Origin: Clostridia bacterium
GTDB taxonomy: Bacteria; Bacillota; Clostridia; Oscillospirales; CAG-272
DNA length: 9,093 bases
Reading direction: 5' to 3'
NCBI GenBank assembly: GCA_029010655.1
Contig: JAQXKW010000102.1
Coordinates: 1-9,093, forward strand
Below are positions 1-5,508 of this stretch, piece by piece. How positions within the stretch are numbered: the first letter of the stretch is position 1; each line of letters begins with the position of its first letter. The translations under genes and the position numbers were made by a program. Below the pieces are notes generated by a model. The model was not told the origin of the DNA and made no database searches. It worked only from the letters and a program-made list of their open reading frames with translations.

Positions 1-137
1 TCCTTGTTGTCCGCATACAGGTCGTATTCCTCGAATTTGCTCATTTGGTACGGAGTGTACCCGGAATTAAGATAAAGCTCTCTCAGCTTAAAGGTTATTT
101 TCTCGCTGTTCGACAGCACGTTTTCATTTATTATCAT
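1..137 (-). CDS. hisZ: ATP phosphoribosyltransferase regulatory subunit HisZ, N-terminal fragment (cut by the left edge)
   Basis: Only the first 45 codons are in the window. HisZ is a class II histidyl-tRNA-synthetase-like protein that pairs with the short form of HisG to make the first enzyme of histidine biosynthesis in the cytoplasm. The visible N-terminus holds the signature LNSGYTPYQMSKFEEYDLY followed by ADNKD, which matches the start of the HisZ/HisS-like fold in Clostridia. The ATG at 137-135 overlaps the 3' end of the upstream repressor gene by 14 bp, and a GGAG lies 7 nt before it inside that gene, so the two are probably translationally coupled in one mRNA. An ATG at 127-125 is in another frame and gives no plausible product. 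The identification rests on about 45 residues. Histidyl-tRNA synthetase is the main alternative, but the position next to a YerC-type regulator favours HisZ. Confidence 0.75.
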   Translation of the reverse strand, partial: MIINENVLSNSEKITFKLRELYLNSGYTPYQMSKFEEYDLYADNK

Positions 138-432
138 TGGCGTTCTCCGTTTCCTCCAGCTTTTTAATGGCGGTTTTATAGCCGCCGTCCCCGTACGCGA
201 GGCATCTGTTCACACGGCTGATTGTCGCCGTGCTGATGCTGTATTTCTCTGCGATTTTCTGATAGCTGTATCCTTTTGACAAAAGGATTGCCGTGTCAAA
301 CCGCTGTGACATATCCTGTATTTCTCTTATGGTGCATAAATCCTCGAAAAATGCTCTGCATTCCTCCGGGGAATTGATTGCGGCTATGGTACGGAAAAGT
401 CTTTCCGTTGATTCGTTATGAAAATCCGGCAT
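124..432 (-). CDS. yerC: YerC/YecD-family TrpR-related repressor (HisR-like)
   Basis: A 102-residue cytoplasmic DNA-binding protein of the TrpR superfamily. The segment from about residue 23 (ECRAFFEDLCTIREIQDMSQ) through the helix-turn-helix at about 55-78 (YSYQKIAEKYSISTATISRV) to the GDGGYKTAI tail at 81-89 is the typical YerC/YecD layout, and the length is normal. I chose the ATG at 432-430 because AAGGAG lies 6 nt upstream (444-439). An upstream TTG at 456 would put that ribosome binding site inside the gene. It is the first gene of its transcript, with the hisZ start overlapping its end. YerC-type proteins in Firmicutes have been linked by comparative genomics to histidine genes (recalled, not checked here), which fits this neighbour. 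A palindrome spanning its promoter suggests autoregulation. Family assignment is secure; the histidine ligand is inference. Confidence 0.9.
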   Translation of the reverse strand: MPDFHNESTERLFRTIAAINSPEECRAFFEDLCTIREIQDMSQRFDTAILLSKGYSYQKIAEKYSISTATISRVNRCLAYGDGGYKTAIKKLEETENANDNK

Positions 433-447
433 GTTTTTCTCCTTTTC

Positions 448-514
448 TTCGGGCAAGGCTTTGCATAAGGTTTTTCCCGATTTTAATTAAGATTTTTCAG
501 CCTTTTCGCCCGAA
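448..514 (-). promoter_or_regulatory. Imperfect hairpin in the 5' leader of the yerC-hisZ mRNA
   Basis: In the minus-strand transcript the arm at 514-499 (TTCGGGCGAAAAGGCT) is complementary to the arm at 460-448 (AGCCTTGCCCGAA). This gives 13 base pairs with one 3-nt bulge and a 38-nt loop. The distal arm ends only 3 nt before the AAGGAG ribosome binding site. It could modulate translation of yerC, or simply be a stable leader structure. It has no U-tract, so it is not an intrinsic terminator, and I do not recognise it as a known riboswitch or T-box. Confidence 0.4.
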
Positions 515-530
515 TTGCTTTTATGCTAAT

Positions 531-556
531 ACTTTATCACTCTAAAGTGATAAAGT
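531..556. promoter_or_regulatory. Perfect 11-bp inverted repeat, probable operator for the YerC-like repressor
   Basis: The arms ACTTTATCACT (531-541) and AGTGATAAAGT (546-556) are exact reverse complements around a CTAA centre. The site covers the whole spacer and the -10 element of the minus-strand promoter and reaches into its -35 element. A symmetric site at this position is what a dimeric TrpR-fold repressor would use. Assignment to the adjacent repressor is inference from position and symmetry. The arms are not followed by a T-run, so it is not a terminator. Confidence 0.65.
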
Positions 557-559
557 CAA
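531..559 (-). promoter_or_regulatory. Sigma-A promoter of the yerC-hisZ transcript
   Basis: Read on the minus strand, TTGACT (559-554) and TAAAGT (536-531) are separated by exactly 17 bp. Transcription should start near 524, giving a leader of roughly 90 nt before the yerC ATG. The promoter lies within the palindrome at 531-556, so a bound dimer would block RNA polymerase. Confidence 0.7.
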
Positions 560-662
560 GGGCTATTTTCACGTTTATGCACCGAAACGGGAGAAAAAAT
601 ATAGTATATTTGCATAATTTCAAAATTTTGTCATAATTTTATCAAAAAAATTTCTAAAACTA

Positions 663-691
663 TTGATTTTATTTTAATGTGAGTATATAAT
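663..691 (+). promoter_or_regulatory. Sigma-A promoter of the lysW transcript
   Basis: TTGATT (663-668) and a consensus TATAAT (686-691) are spaced by 17 bp, within a very AT-rich stretch (about 590-690) that may act as an UP element. The predicted start near 698 coincides with the first base of the riboswitch, which supports both calls. The wider stretch without a gene, 433-926, holds the yerC leader, the operator, both divergent promoters, the riboswitch and its terminator. Confidence 0.8.
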
Positions 692-697
692 TTCCTT

Positions 698-860
698 GTG
701 AGATAGAGGCGCGGTTTTTATGAGTAGCGTGGAAAACGGACGGGTATCCGCACGCAAAAGGAAAAGCCGCCGAAGTGCCGCAGGCTGCCCGAGCCTGCTT
801 CGCTGGTCCGCCGCAGAATATGCTGCGGACTGTCACATGGTTTGTGGAGCGCTATCACCC
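698..860 (+). promoter_or_regulatory. Lysine riboswitch (L-box)
   Basis: The conserved blocks of the lysine aptamer appear in order: GATAGAGGCGC at 702-712, GAGTAGCGTGGAA (722-734; L-box AGAGUA block), AGCCGCCGAAG at 765-775, a strong P4-like hairpin GCAGGCT/AGCCTGC (780-786/792-798), GCTGG just after it, a P5-like stem GTCCGC/GCGGAC (806-811 with its partner ending at 830), CTGTCA at 830-835, and the closing GGAGCGCTATC at 846-856. GATAG near the start pairs with CTATC at the end to close P1. The length of about 160 nt is normal. A terminator and then the transporter gene follow. Lysine binding should stabilise P1 and allow termination, so the transporter is made when lysine is scarce. The mechanism is known for the class; the fit here was read by eye. 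Confidence 0.9.
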
Positions 861-874
861 GTTTTGTATTATTT

Positions 875-910
875 CGTGGTGGCGTTTCGCCGTCACGATT
901 TTTTATTTTT
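875..910 (+). terminator. Riboswitch-controlled intrinsic terminator in the lysW leader
   Basis: CGTGGTGGCG (875-884) pairs with CGCCGTCACG (888-897) as a 10-bp stem with two G-U pairs and a TTT loop. It is followed by TTTTTT at 899-904 and TTTTT at 906-910. It lies 14 nt past the riboswitch and directly before the AGGAGG of lysW. The 3' P1 strand (TCACC, 855-859) can pair with GGTGG (878-882) in the terminator stem, a plausible short antiterminator. Confidence 0.85.
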
Positions 911-926
911 CAGGAGGAAATACACC

Positions 927-2675
927 ATGACAAAGTCCAAAAGACTTTTTGCGGTGGGCCTCATCGTGATCATTATCACCGCCCTGCTGTCGGTATCCGT
1001 TATGGCTGCCGACGAGGAAGCGATTGATTTGACAAATCCCGATGCCGCCGCAGAGTATGTCGACAGCTATGCCGACAATCTGGCAGAGGACGAAAATTTT
1101 GAGGAGAATATTGAAACAGCGCTGGGCACCGTACGTGAAAGCGTTCCGGCGTACGCTACTATTCTCTCCATTCTGCCTCCCCTTATCGCCATTGTTCTGG
1201 CGCTTATCACCAAAGAGGTTTACTCTTCCCTTTTCATCGGTATTCTTGCCGGAGGGCTTATTTATTCAAGGCTGAATCTTGAAACCACAATGGTTCATGT
1301 GTTCAAGGAAGGCTTTATCGATACCGTTGCAGATTCCTACAATATCGGTATTATTATCTTCCTTGTTCTGCTGGGCGCTCTTGTGGCTATGATGAACAAG
1401 ACCGGCGGCTCCGCCGCTTTCGGTCGCTGGACCTCAAAGCACATTAAGACAAGAGTGGGCGCACAGCTTGCAACAGTTGCTCTGGGCGTGCTTATCTTCG
1501 TTGACGACTATTTTAACTGTCTGACCGTGGGCTCCGTTATGCGCCCCGTTACGGACCGCAACAAAATAAGCCGCGCAAAGCTCTCCTACCTTATCGACGC
1601 AACGGCGGCTCCCATCTGCATTATCGCTCCCATTTCTTCATGGGCGGCGGCAGTTGCCGGCTTTGCCAAGGGCGCAGGCTCTACAAGCGGTATGTCCCTG
1701 TTTATTCAGGCAATACCATACAACTTCTATGCGCTTCTTACCATCGCCATGATGATATTCATCGCCGTTTCCAATTTCGACTACGGCCCCATGAAAAAGC
1801 ATGAGACAAACGCCGCAAACGGCGACCTGTTTACCACCGGCAATGACTTCGCCGAGGCGAAAGAAGAACAGGTGGGAACAAAAGGCAAGGTTTGCGACCT
1901 TGTTATCCCCGTGGTTGTTCTTATCGTATGCTGTGTATTCGGCATGATTTACTCCGGCGGATTCTTCGACTCCGAAAGCGGAAATTACATGGACTTCATT
2001 ACCTCCTTCTCCGAAAGCGACGCTTCGGTAGGTCTTGTATTCGGTTCATTTATAACACTTGTTATCTCCGTTATCTACTTTATGTGCCGCCGTGTTATCT
2101 CCTTCAAGGACTGCATGGACGCTATTCCCGAGGGCTTCAAGGCAATGGTTCCCGCAATCCTTATTCTGGTTTGCGCATGGACCCTTAAAACCATGACCGA
2201 CTCTCTTGGCGCAAAGGTTTGCATTTCTCAGTTCATTGAGAGCCGTGCTGCCGGACTTCAGTCCTTCCTGCCCGCAATCATCTTTGTGATTGCAGTAGGA
2301 CTTTCCTTTGCAACAGGTACCTCTTGGGGCACATTCGGAATTCTTATTCCCATCGTTCTCTCCGTATTCAGCGGCACAGACGGAAACATTACGATTATCG
2401 CAGTTTCCGCATGTATGGCAGGTGCGGTTTGCGGCGACCACTGCTCTCCTATCTCAGACACCACTATTATGGCGTCGGCGGGCGCGCAGTGCAACCACAT
2501 AAATCACGTCTCCACCCAGTTGCCGTATGCGCTTACCGTTGCGGCGGTTTCCTTCGTGTCCTACGTGATAGCGGGATTTGTCCGTCAGTGGTATATCTCT
2601 CTTCCCATAGCTCTGGTTCTCATGCTGGCAACTTTGTTCGTGCTGAAATCCGTTCTGGGAAAGAAGAAAGCGTAA
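927..2675 (+). CDS. lysW: NhaC-superfamily transporter, probable lysine transporter LysW
   Basis: A 582-residue polytopic inner-membrane protein. Residues 1-27 look like a cleavable signal peptide (cleavage near SVMA/ADEE). Residues 28-75 are acidic and probably extracytoplasmic, and many hydrophobic segments follow from about residue 77. NhaC-superfamily landmarks are VDDYFNCLTVGS (192-203), TAAPICIIAPISSWAA (226-241), TGTSWGTFGILIPI (463-476) and GDHCSPISDTTI (503-514). I start it at ATG 927 because AGGAGG lies at 912-917. The open frame extends upstream to 720, but that part is the riboswitch and terminator. Automatic annotation would call it a Na+/H+ antiporter. The lysine riboswitch makes lysine uptake far more likely, and NhaC-type proteins under L-box control are known as LysW (unrelated to the LysW amino-group carrier protein). 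Coupling to Na+ or H+ is not visible from sequence. Confidence 0.85.
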   Translation: MTKSKRLFAVGLIVIIITALLSVSVMAADEEAIDLTNPDAAAEYVDSYADNLAEDENFEENIETALGTVRESVPAYATILSILPPLIAIVLALITKEVYSSLFIGILAGGLIYSRLNLETTMVHVFKEGFIDTVADSYNIGIIIFLVLLGALVAMMNKTGGSAAFGRWTSKHIKTRVGAQLATVALGVLIFVDDYFNCLTVGSVMRPVTDRNKISRAKLSYLIDATAAPICIIAPISSWAAAVAGFAKGAGSTSGMSLFIQAIPYNFYALLTIAMMIFIAVSNFDYGPMKKHETNAANGDLFTTGNDFAEAKEEQVGTKGKVCDLVIPVVVLIVCCVFGMIYSGGFFDSESGNYMDFITSFSESDASVGLVFGSFITLVISVIYFMCRRVISFKDCMDAIPEGFKAMVPAILILVCAWTLKTMTDSLGAKVCISQFIESRAAGLQSFLPAIIFVIAVGLSFATGTSWGTFGILIPIVLSVFSGTDGNITIIAVSACMAGAVCGDHCSPISDTTIMASAGAQCNHINHVSTQLPYALTVAAVSFVSYVIAGFVRQWYISLPIALVLMLATLFVLKSVLGKKKA

Positions 2676-2682
2676 ATAAAGC

Positions 2683-2732
2683 ATTACATAAACAAAAAAG
2701 TCTGCTCAGGCAGACTTTTTTGTTTATGTAAT
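2683..2732. terminator. Bidirectional terminator with perfect 23-bp arms
   Basis: The arms 2683-2705 and 2710-2732 are exact reverse complements around a TCAG loop. The core is AAAAAAGTCTGC facing GCAGACTTTTTT. It begins 7 bp after the lysW stop. The A-run and T-run flanking the GC core make it work on both strands, so it can end lysW from one side and the acyltransferase transcript from the other. Confidence 0.9.
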
Positions 2733-2735
2733 AAG

Positions 2736-2802
2736 ACTGAGCGGTATGCGAGGCTCTGCCTCGCACTCCGCTCAGTACCTTTTTTGAAAAAAAGGTACTG
2801 AG
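2736..2802. repeat. Intergenic repeat with two overlapping, mutually exclusive hairpins
   Basis: The first hairpin (2736-2776) has an outer stem ACTGAGCGG/CCGCTCAGT and an inner stem GCGAGGC/GCCTCGC around TCT. The second (2771-2802) pairs CTCAGTACCTTTTTT with its complement AAAAAAGGTACTGAG. Both use 2771-2776, so only one can form at a time. The structure is non-coding on either strand and resembles the short palindromic intergenic repeats seen in many copies in clostridial genomes. A second copy is not present in this window, so the repeat call is inference. Confidence 0.5.
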
Positions 2803-2859
2803 AACCCCAAAAAACTTTAATAAAAAGAAATACTGATGAATCGGAGCATACTATACAAA

Positions 2860-2876
2860 TCGCCTGAACGAGGCGA
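2860..2876 (-). terminator. Weak hairpin just after the acyltransferase gene
   Basis: TCGCCT (2860-2865) pairs with AGGCGA (2871-2876) around a 5-nt loop, 8 bp past the acyltransferase stop. On the minus strand only a short TTT follows, so by itself it is a poor terminator. The strong structure at 2683-2732 is the more credible end of this transcript. Bases 2803-2859 hold nothing else that I recognise. Confidence 0.3.
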
Positions 2877-2884
2877 CTCACCGT

Positions 2885-4021
2885 TTAACTCTGTGTTCTC
2901 TCTGCCAGCTTTTCTCTTATTCTGTTCTCGGTACTTTGCAGGGTTTCTTTAATTTTCAAAACTCCGAAAAGGCGCTGTCTCAAATATTCGATAAGTGAAC
3001 ACACGGTGTAGACAGCCGCTGATGTCAGTATGACCGCAAACAGCATCACAGCCGGGTGGAGGCGGGCAAAGCCGGAGAATGCGTCCTTCAGAACAAGGTT
3101 AAACAGCAGCGGCGCAGTATGGATTATATATACGCCGAAGGTAAGCGAGCCTGCGGTTTTAAGAAGCCTTTTGCACCGCACGTTCTCAATTCTGACAAAA
3201 AGCACAAACAGGCATACGGAATTCAGTATAACCGCCGGAGACAGATAGCCCACCAGCTTATCGGCAATTACGCTCAAAAGCCTCGGTGCGTCCGGCATCA
3301 TTGAAGCGGCGGTCCCTATCAGCCAAACGGTTACCGTACTTGCCGCAAAACACATGAGAAAATACCTTGACTTTACCTTCGGAAAACAGCCGTATTCCTT
3401 AAAATACGCTCCCATAAGGTAAAACACAGCCAGCATTAAAGTACTGTTAATCAGCGAAAAACCCCAGGAAAGCATGTTGTTTGCAAGCGTCAGCGCCGCA
3501 CACAGAGCCAAAAGAAATACGGTTAAGTAAGCAAGACGGCGGCGGGGCAGTTTCTTTACGGCAAAGTTCAGCAGAGGCATAAGGAAGAAAAGAAGAAAAT
3601 ATGCTCTGAAATACCACCGTGACGAAGAACATGTCACAGGAAGCAGAGCCTCTGAAATCTCCGCTTTCGTCACCGAGCCCGGCATTGCAAAATAAAACAC
3701 CGAAACAACGATCACGTTATATAATACTACCTCAAGCCAAAGAAGCAGGAGATTGGAATATCTGTGTTTTGCGTTTAATCCCACGTACCCGGATATAAGC
3801 GCATAACAGTTTACACAGCAAAACAGAGCGATGTTAAGAAAATTCACTACCGCAAAGCGTACGGGATCGCTTTCGCATGCCGTGAGCACTCCCCCTTGGT
3901 TAAGTATATGCAGGGTGCATATCATCAGCATTGACAGTATTCGCAGAATATCTATACCGTAGTTATGCTTTTGCGGCAAAGGGGACGCTGTTTTACTGAT
4001 ACATACGGCATCCTTGCTCAT
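2885..4021 (-). CDS. Membrane acyltransferase, acyltransferase-3 family
   Basis: A 378-residue integral membrane protein with about ten hydrophobic segments. The start of the domain (residues 22-40, GIDILRILSMLMICTLHIL) carries the family's R and H positions (R27, H38). CYALISGYVG at 72-81, SSRWYFRAYFLLFFLMPLLN at 133-152 and GSLTFGVYIIHTAPL at 291-305 complete the family pattern. Such enzymes move acyl groups, often acetyl, from the cytoplasm onto cell-surface glycans or other extracytoplasmic targets. The substrate here is unknown. The ATG overlaps the stop of the SIS gene by 4 bp (ATGA) and has no clear ribosome binding site, so it is probably translated by coupling. The basic C-terminal tail (350-378) is cytoplasmic by charge. 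Confidence 0.85.
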   Translation of the reverse strand: MSKDAVCISKTASPLPQKHNYGIDILRILSMLMICTLHILNQGGVLTACESDPVRFAVVNFLNIALFCCVNCYALISGYVGLNAKHRYSNLLLLWLEVVLYNVIVVSVFYFAMPGSVTKAEISEALLPVTCSSSRWYFRAYFLLFFLMPLLNFAVKKLPRRRLAYLTVFLLALCAALTLANNMLSWGFSLINSTLMLAVFYLMGAYFKEYGCFPKVKSRYFLMCFAASTVTVWLIGTAASMMPDAPRLLSVIADKLVGYLSPAVILNSVCLFVLFVRIENVRCKRLLKTAGSLTFGVYIIHTAPLLFNLVLKDAFSGFARLHPAVMLFAVILTSAAVYTVCSLIEYLRQRLFGVLKIKETLQSTENRIREKLAERTQS

Positions 4022-4617
4022 TTTTCGGAATTAAGTCTTTCGCCCACGGCGCCGCCGGGGTGAATAACGGCAAACTGCTCGTTTTTATATCCCGTCTCCT
4101 CAATCAGCGCCGCCTGCAATGCGTGGAAAATTACGCACAGCGCCGTGGTGCTGGTAGTCCCTTGGCTGTTATATTTATCCGTTTCACGGTTTACGTGCTG
4201 TTTCAGCACTATATCCGCACCCGTTGCAAGGGGGGATTCCGTATTTTCCGTCACCGTGATTACGGTGACTCCCTTTTTCTTGCATATATCAAGGATAGGC
4301 AAAAGCTCTTTTGTTTTACCTCCCCTTGAGGCGAACACCATAACGTCGCCCTCCTGCAAAAAGCCCGTAGCTCCGTGAACCGCCTCGGCCGGAGAAATAA
4401 ATCTTGAGGGACGCTCTATACAGCAGAGAAGATGGGAAAAATGCCGGCAGGCAATTCCGGAGTGTCCGCAGCCCGACGTTCCGATTCTGGGAGCCTTTGC
4501 CAAAGCGTCTACCGCCTTTGCAAATTCGGCGTCGTCAAAATATTCAAGCTCCTGACGGATGCACTCCGCCTCAATTTCATATGCTTCTCTCGCCGCTTTC
4601 AGTGCTTCTTTATTCAT
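4018..4617 (-). CDS. SIS-domain sugar-phosphate isomerase, KpsF/GutQ-like, lacking CBS domains
   Basis: A 199-residue cytoplasmic protein made of one SIS domain. RIGTSGCGHSG (44-54), SPAEAVHGATGFLQEGDVM (75-93), ASRGGKTKELLPIL (96-109) and the closing HPGGAVGERL (186-195) follow the arabinose-5-phosphate isomerase (KdsD/KpsF/GutQ) pattern. Those proteins are usually about 320 residues with two C-terminal CBS domains, absent here, so this is the short form. The usual SNSGET is ASRGGKT here. I chose the ATG at 4617 because GGGAGG lies 7 nt upstream (4630-4625). A longer frame to 4677 would run through the promoter. It leads the transcript that continues into the acyltransferase, and is divergent from the TIM-like/YjbQ pair. 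Aldose-ketose phosphate isomerisation is likely; the exact sugar is unknown. Confidence 0.85.
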   Translation of the reverse strand: MNKEALKAAREAYEIEAECIRQELEYFDDAEFAKAVDALAKAPRIGTSGCGHSGIACRHFSHLLCCIERPSRFISPAEAVHGATGFLQEGDVMVFASRGGKTKELLPILDICKKKGVTVITVTENTESPLATGADIVLKQHVNRETDKYNSQGTTSTTALCVIFHALQAALIEETGYKNEQFAVIHPGGAVGERLNSEK

Positions 4618-4648
4618 AAAAAATCCTCCCTTGGTTTTTCTACAGTAT

Positions 4649-4677
4649 ATTATAGCTTCCCATAGGCTGAAAATCAA
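4649..4677 (-). promoter_or_regulatory. Sigma-A promoter of the SIS-acyltransferase transcript
   Basis: On the minus strand TTGATT (4677-4672) and consensus TATAAT (4654-4649) are spaced by 17 bp. The start is expected near 4642, about 25 nt before the SIS ATG. Confidence 0.8.
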
Positions 4678-4698
4678 TATTTATTTGTCTTTGCCGTA

Positions 4699-4727
4699 TT
4701 GACTTTTGGGAATTTTGAACCTATAAT
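4699..4727 (+). promoter_or_regulatory. Sigma-A promoter of the TIM-like/yjbQ transcript
   Basis: TTGACT (4699-4704) and consensus TATAAT (4722-4727) are spaced by 17 bp. The -35 element lies only 21 bp from the -35 element of the divergent SIS promoter, so one regulator bound between them (4678-4698) could control both. I see no palindrome there. Confidence 0.85.
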
Positions 4728-4764
4728 TATGTGGAGAAAATTGTTATGCTTCAAGGAGATTGTT

Positions 4765-5472
4765 ATGTTTAAGGGATGCACAATTAAAGCTCCGTTTTTT
4801 GAGATAGGTCCCAAATCCTATCTTTACGGCGACGATGTTCTGGATCTTGCACTCGCCGCAGACAAAGCCGCCGAGAAATACAATGTGGATATTATTTTCA
4901 CCACGCCCATAGTTGAGCTTCGCCGTGTGAAGGAGGCGACCCACAGAATTCATGTTTTCGCCCCTCATATGGACACGCTGACCCCCGGTCGGGGACTTGC
5001 GGACATTCTTCCCGAATCTCTTGTTGCCGCAGGCGCCGAGGGCGTTATGCTGAACCACTGCGAAAAGCCTATCTCTGTTGCACAGCTCAGAGCTTCCATT
5101 AAGCGTGCGGACGAGGTCGGACTTGCAACCATAGTCTGTGCCGACTCAATAGCCGAGGCCTCCGCTATTGCACACCTTTGTCCCAACATAATCGTAGCAG
5201 AGCCTACCGAGCTTATCGGCACGGGCAAGGCGAGCGACAGAGAATATGTTGAAGCCTCCACAAAGGCCGTAAAGGACGTTAATCCCGAAATCATGGTGCT
5301 TCAGGGTGCGGGAATCAAGTGCTACGACGACGTTTACCGCAATATTTTTGCGGGTGCAGATGCTACCGGCTCCTCAAGCGGCATAGTTGCCCTTCCCACA
5401 AGGGAAGCCCGCAACCAAATGGTGGACGACATGATCCGTGCCGTCCGTGACGCATGGGACGCACGCAATTAA
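4765..5472 (+). CDS. Triosephosphate-isomerase-like protein, archaeal-type TIM barrel
   Basis: A 235-residue cytoplasmic protein, the length of archaeal-type TIM (bacterial TpiA is about 250). FAPHMDTLTPGRG (65-77), GAEGVMLNHCEKP (90-102) with the electrophile H98, VCADSIAEA (124-132), VAEPTELIGTG (144-154) with the catalytic base E146, and a phosphate-binding GAGI (181-184) and GSSSGI (202-207) match the fold. The N-terminal lysine is less clear: the usual NFK/NWK is replaced by APFFEIGPKSYLYG (9-22), where K17 may take the role. It could isomerise triose phosphate or another short keto-sugar phosphate such as an erythrulose phosphate. The ATG at 4765 has AAGGAG at 4753-4758. An upstream frame to 4699 would include the promoter, so I exclude it. 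yjbQ follows after 36 bp. Confidence 0.85.
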   Translation: MFKGCTIKAPFFEIGPKSYLYGDDVLDLALAADKAAEKYNVDIIFTTPIVELRRVKEATHRIHVFAPHMDTLTPGRGLADILPESLVAAGAEGVMLNHCEKPISVAQLRASIKRADEVGLATIVCADSIAEASAIAHLCPNIIVAEPTELIGTGKASDREYVEASTKAVKDVNPEIMVLQGAGIKCYDDVYRNIFAGADATGSSSGIVALPTREARNQMVDDMIRAVRDAWDARN

Positions 5473-5508
5473 TTTGCAAATATTATTAATTTCAAAGGAG
5501 ATATAAAT

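Noticed and set aside
433..456. TTG start eight codons upstream for the YerC-like gene
   Set aside because: It would place the AAGGAG that fits the ATG at 432 inside the coding region, and the added residues are not typical of the family.
720..926. N-terminal extension of the transporter frame
   Set aside because: It is the lysine riboswitch and its terminator read as protein. The strong ribosome binding site is at 912-917, directly before the ATG at 927.
2046..2441. A 131-codon minus-strand frame inside lysW
   Set aside because: It is rich in Cys, Asn and Gly, as expected for the complement of a membrane-protein gene, and lies within strongly conserved NhaC-superfamily motifs on the other strand.
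2684..2881. A 65-codon minus-strand frame between lysW and the acyltransferase
   Set aside because: It is made of the terminator palindrome and the hairpin repeat, with no ribosome binding site or recognisable domain.
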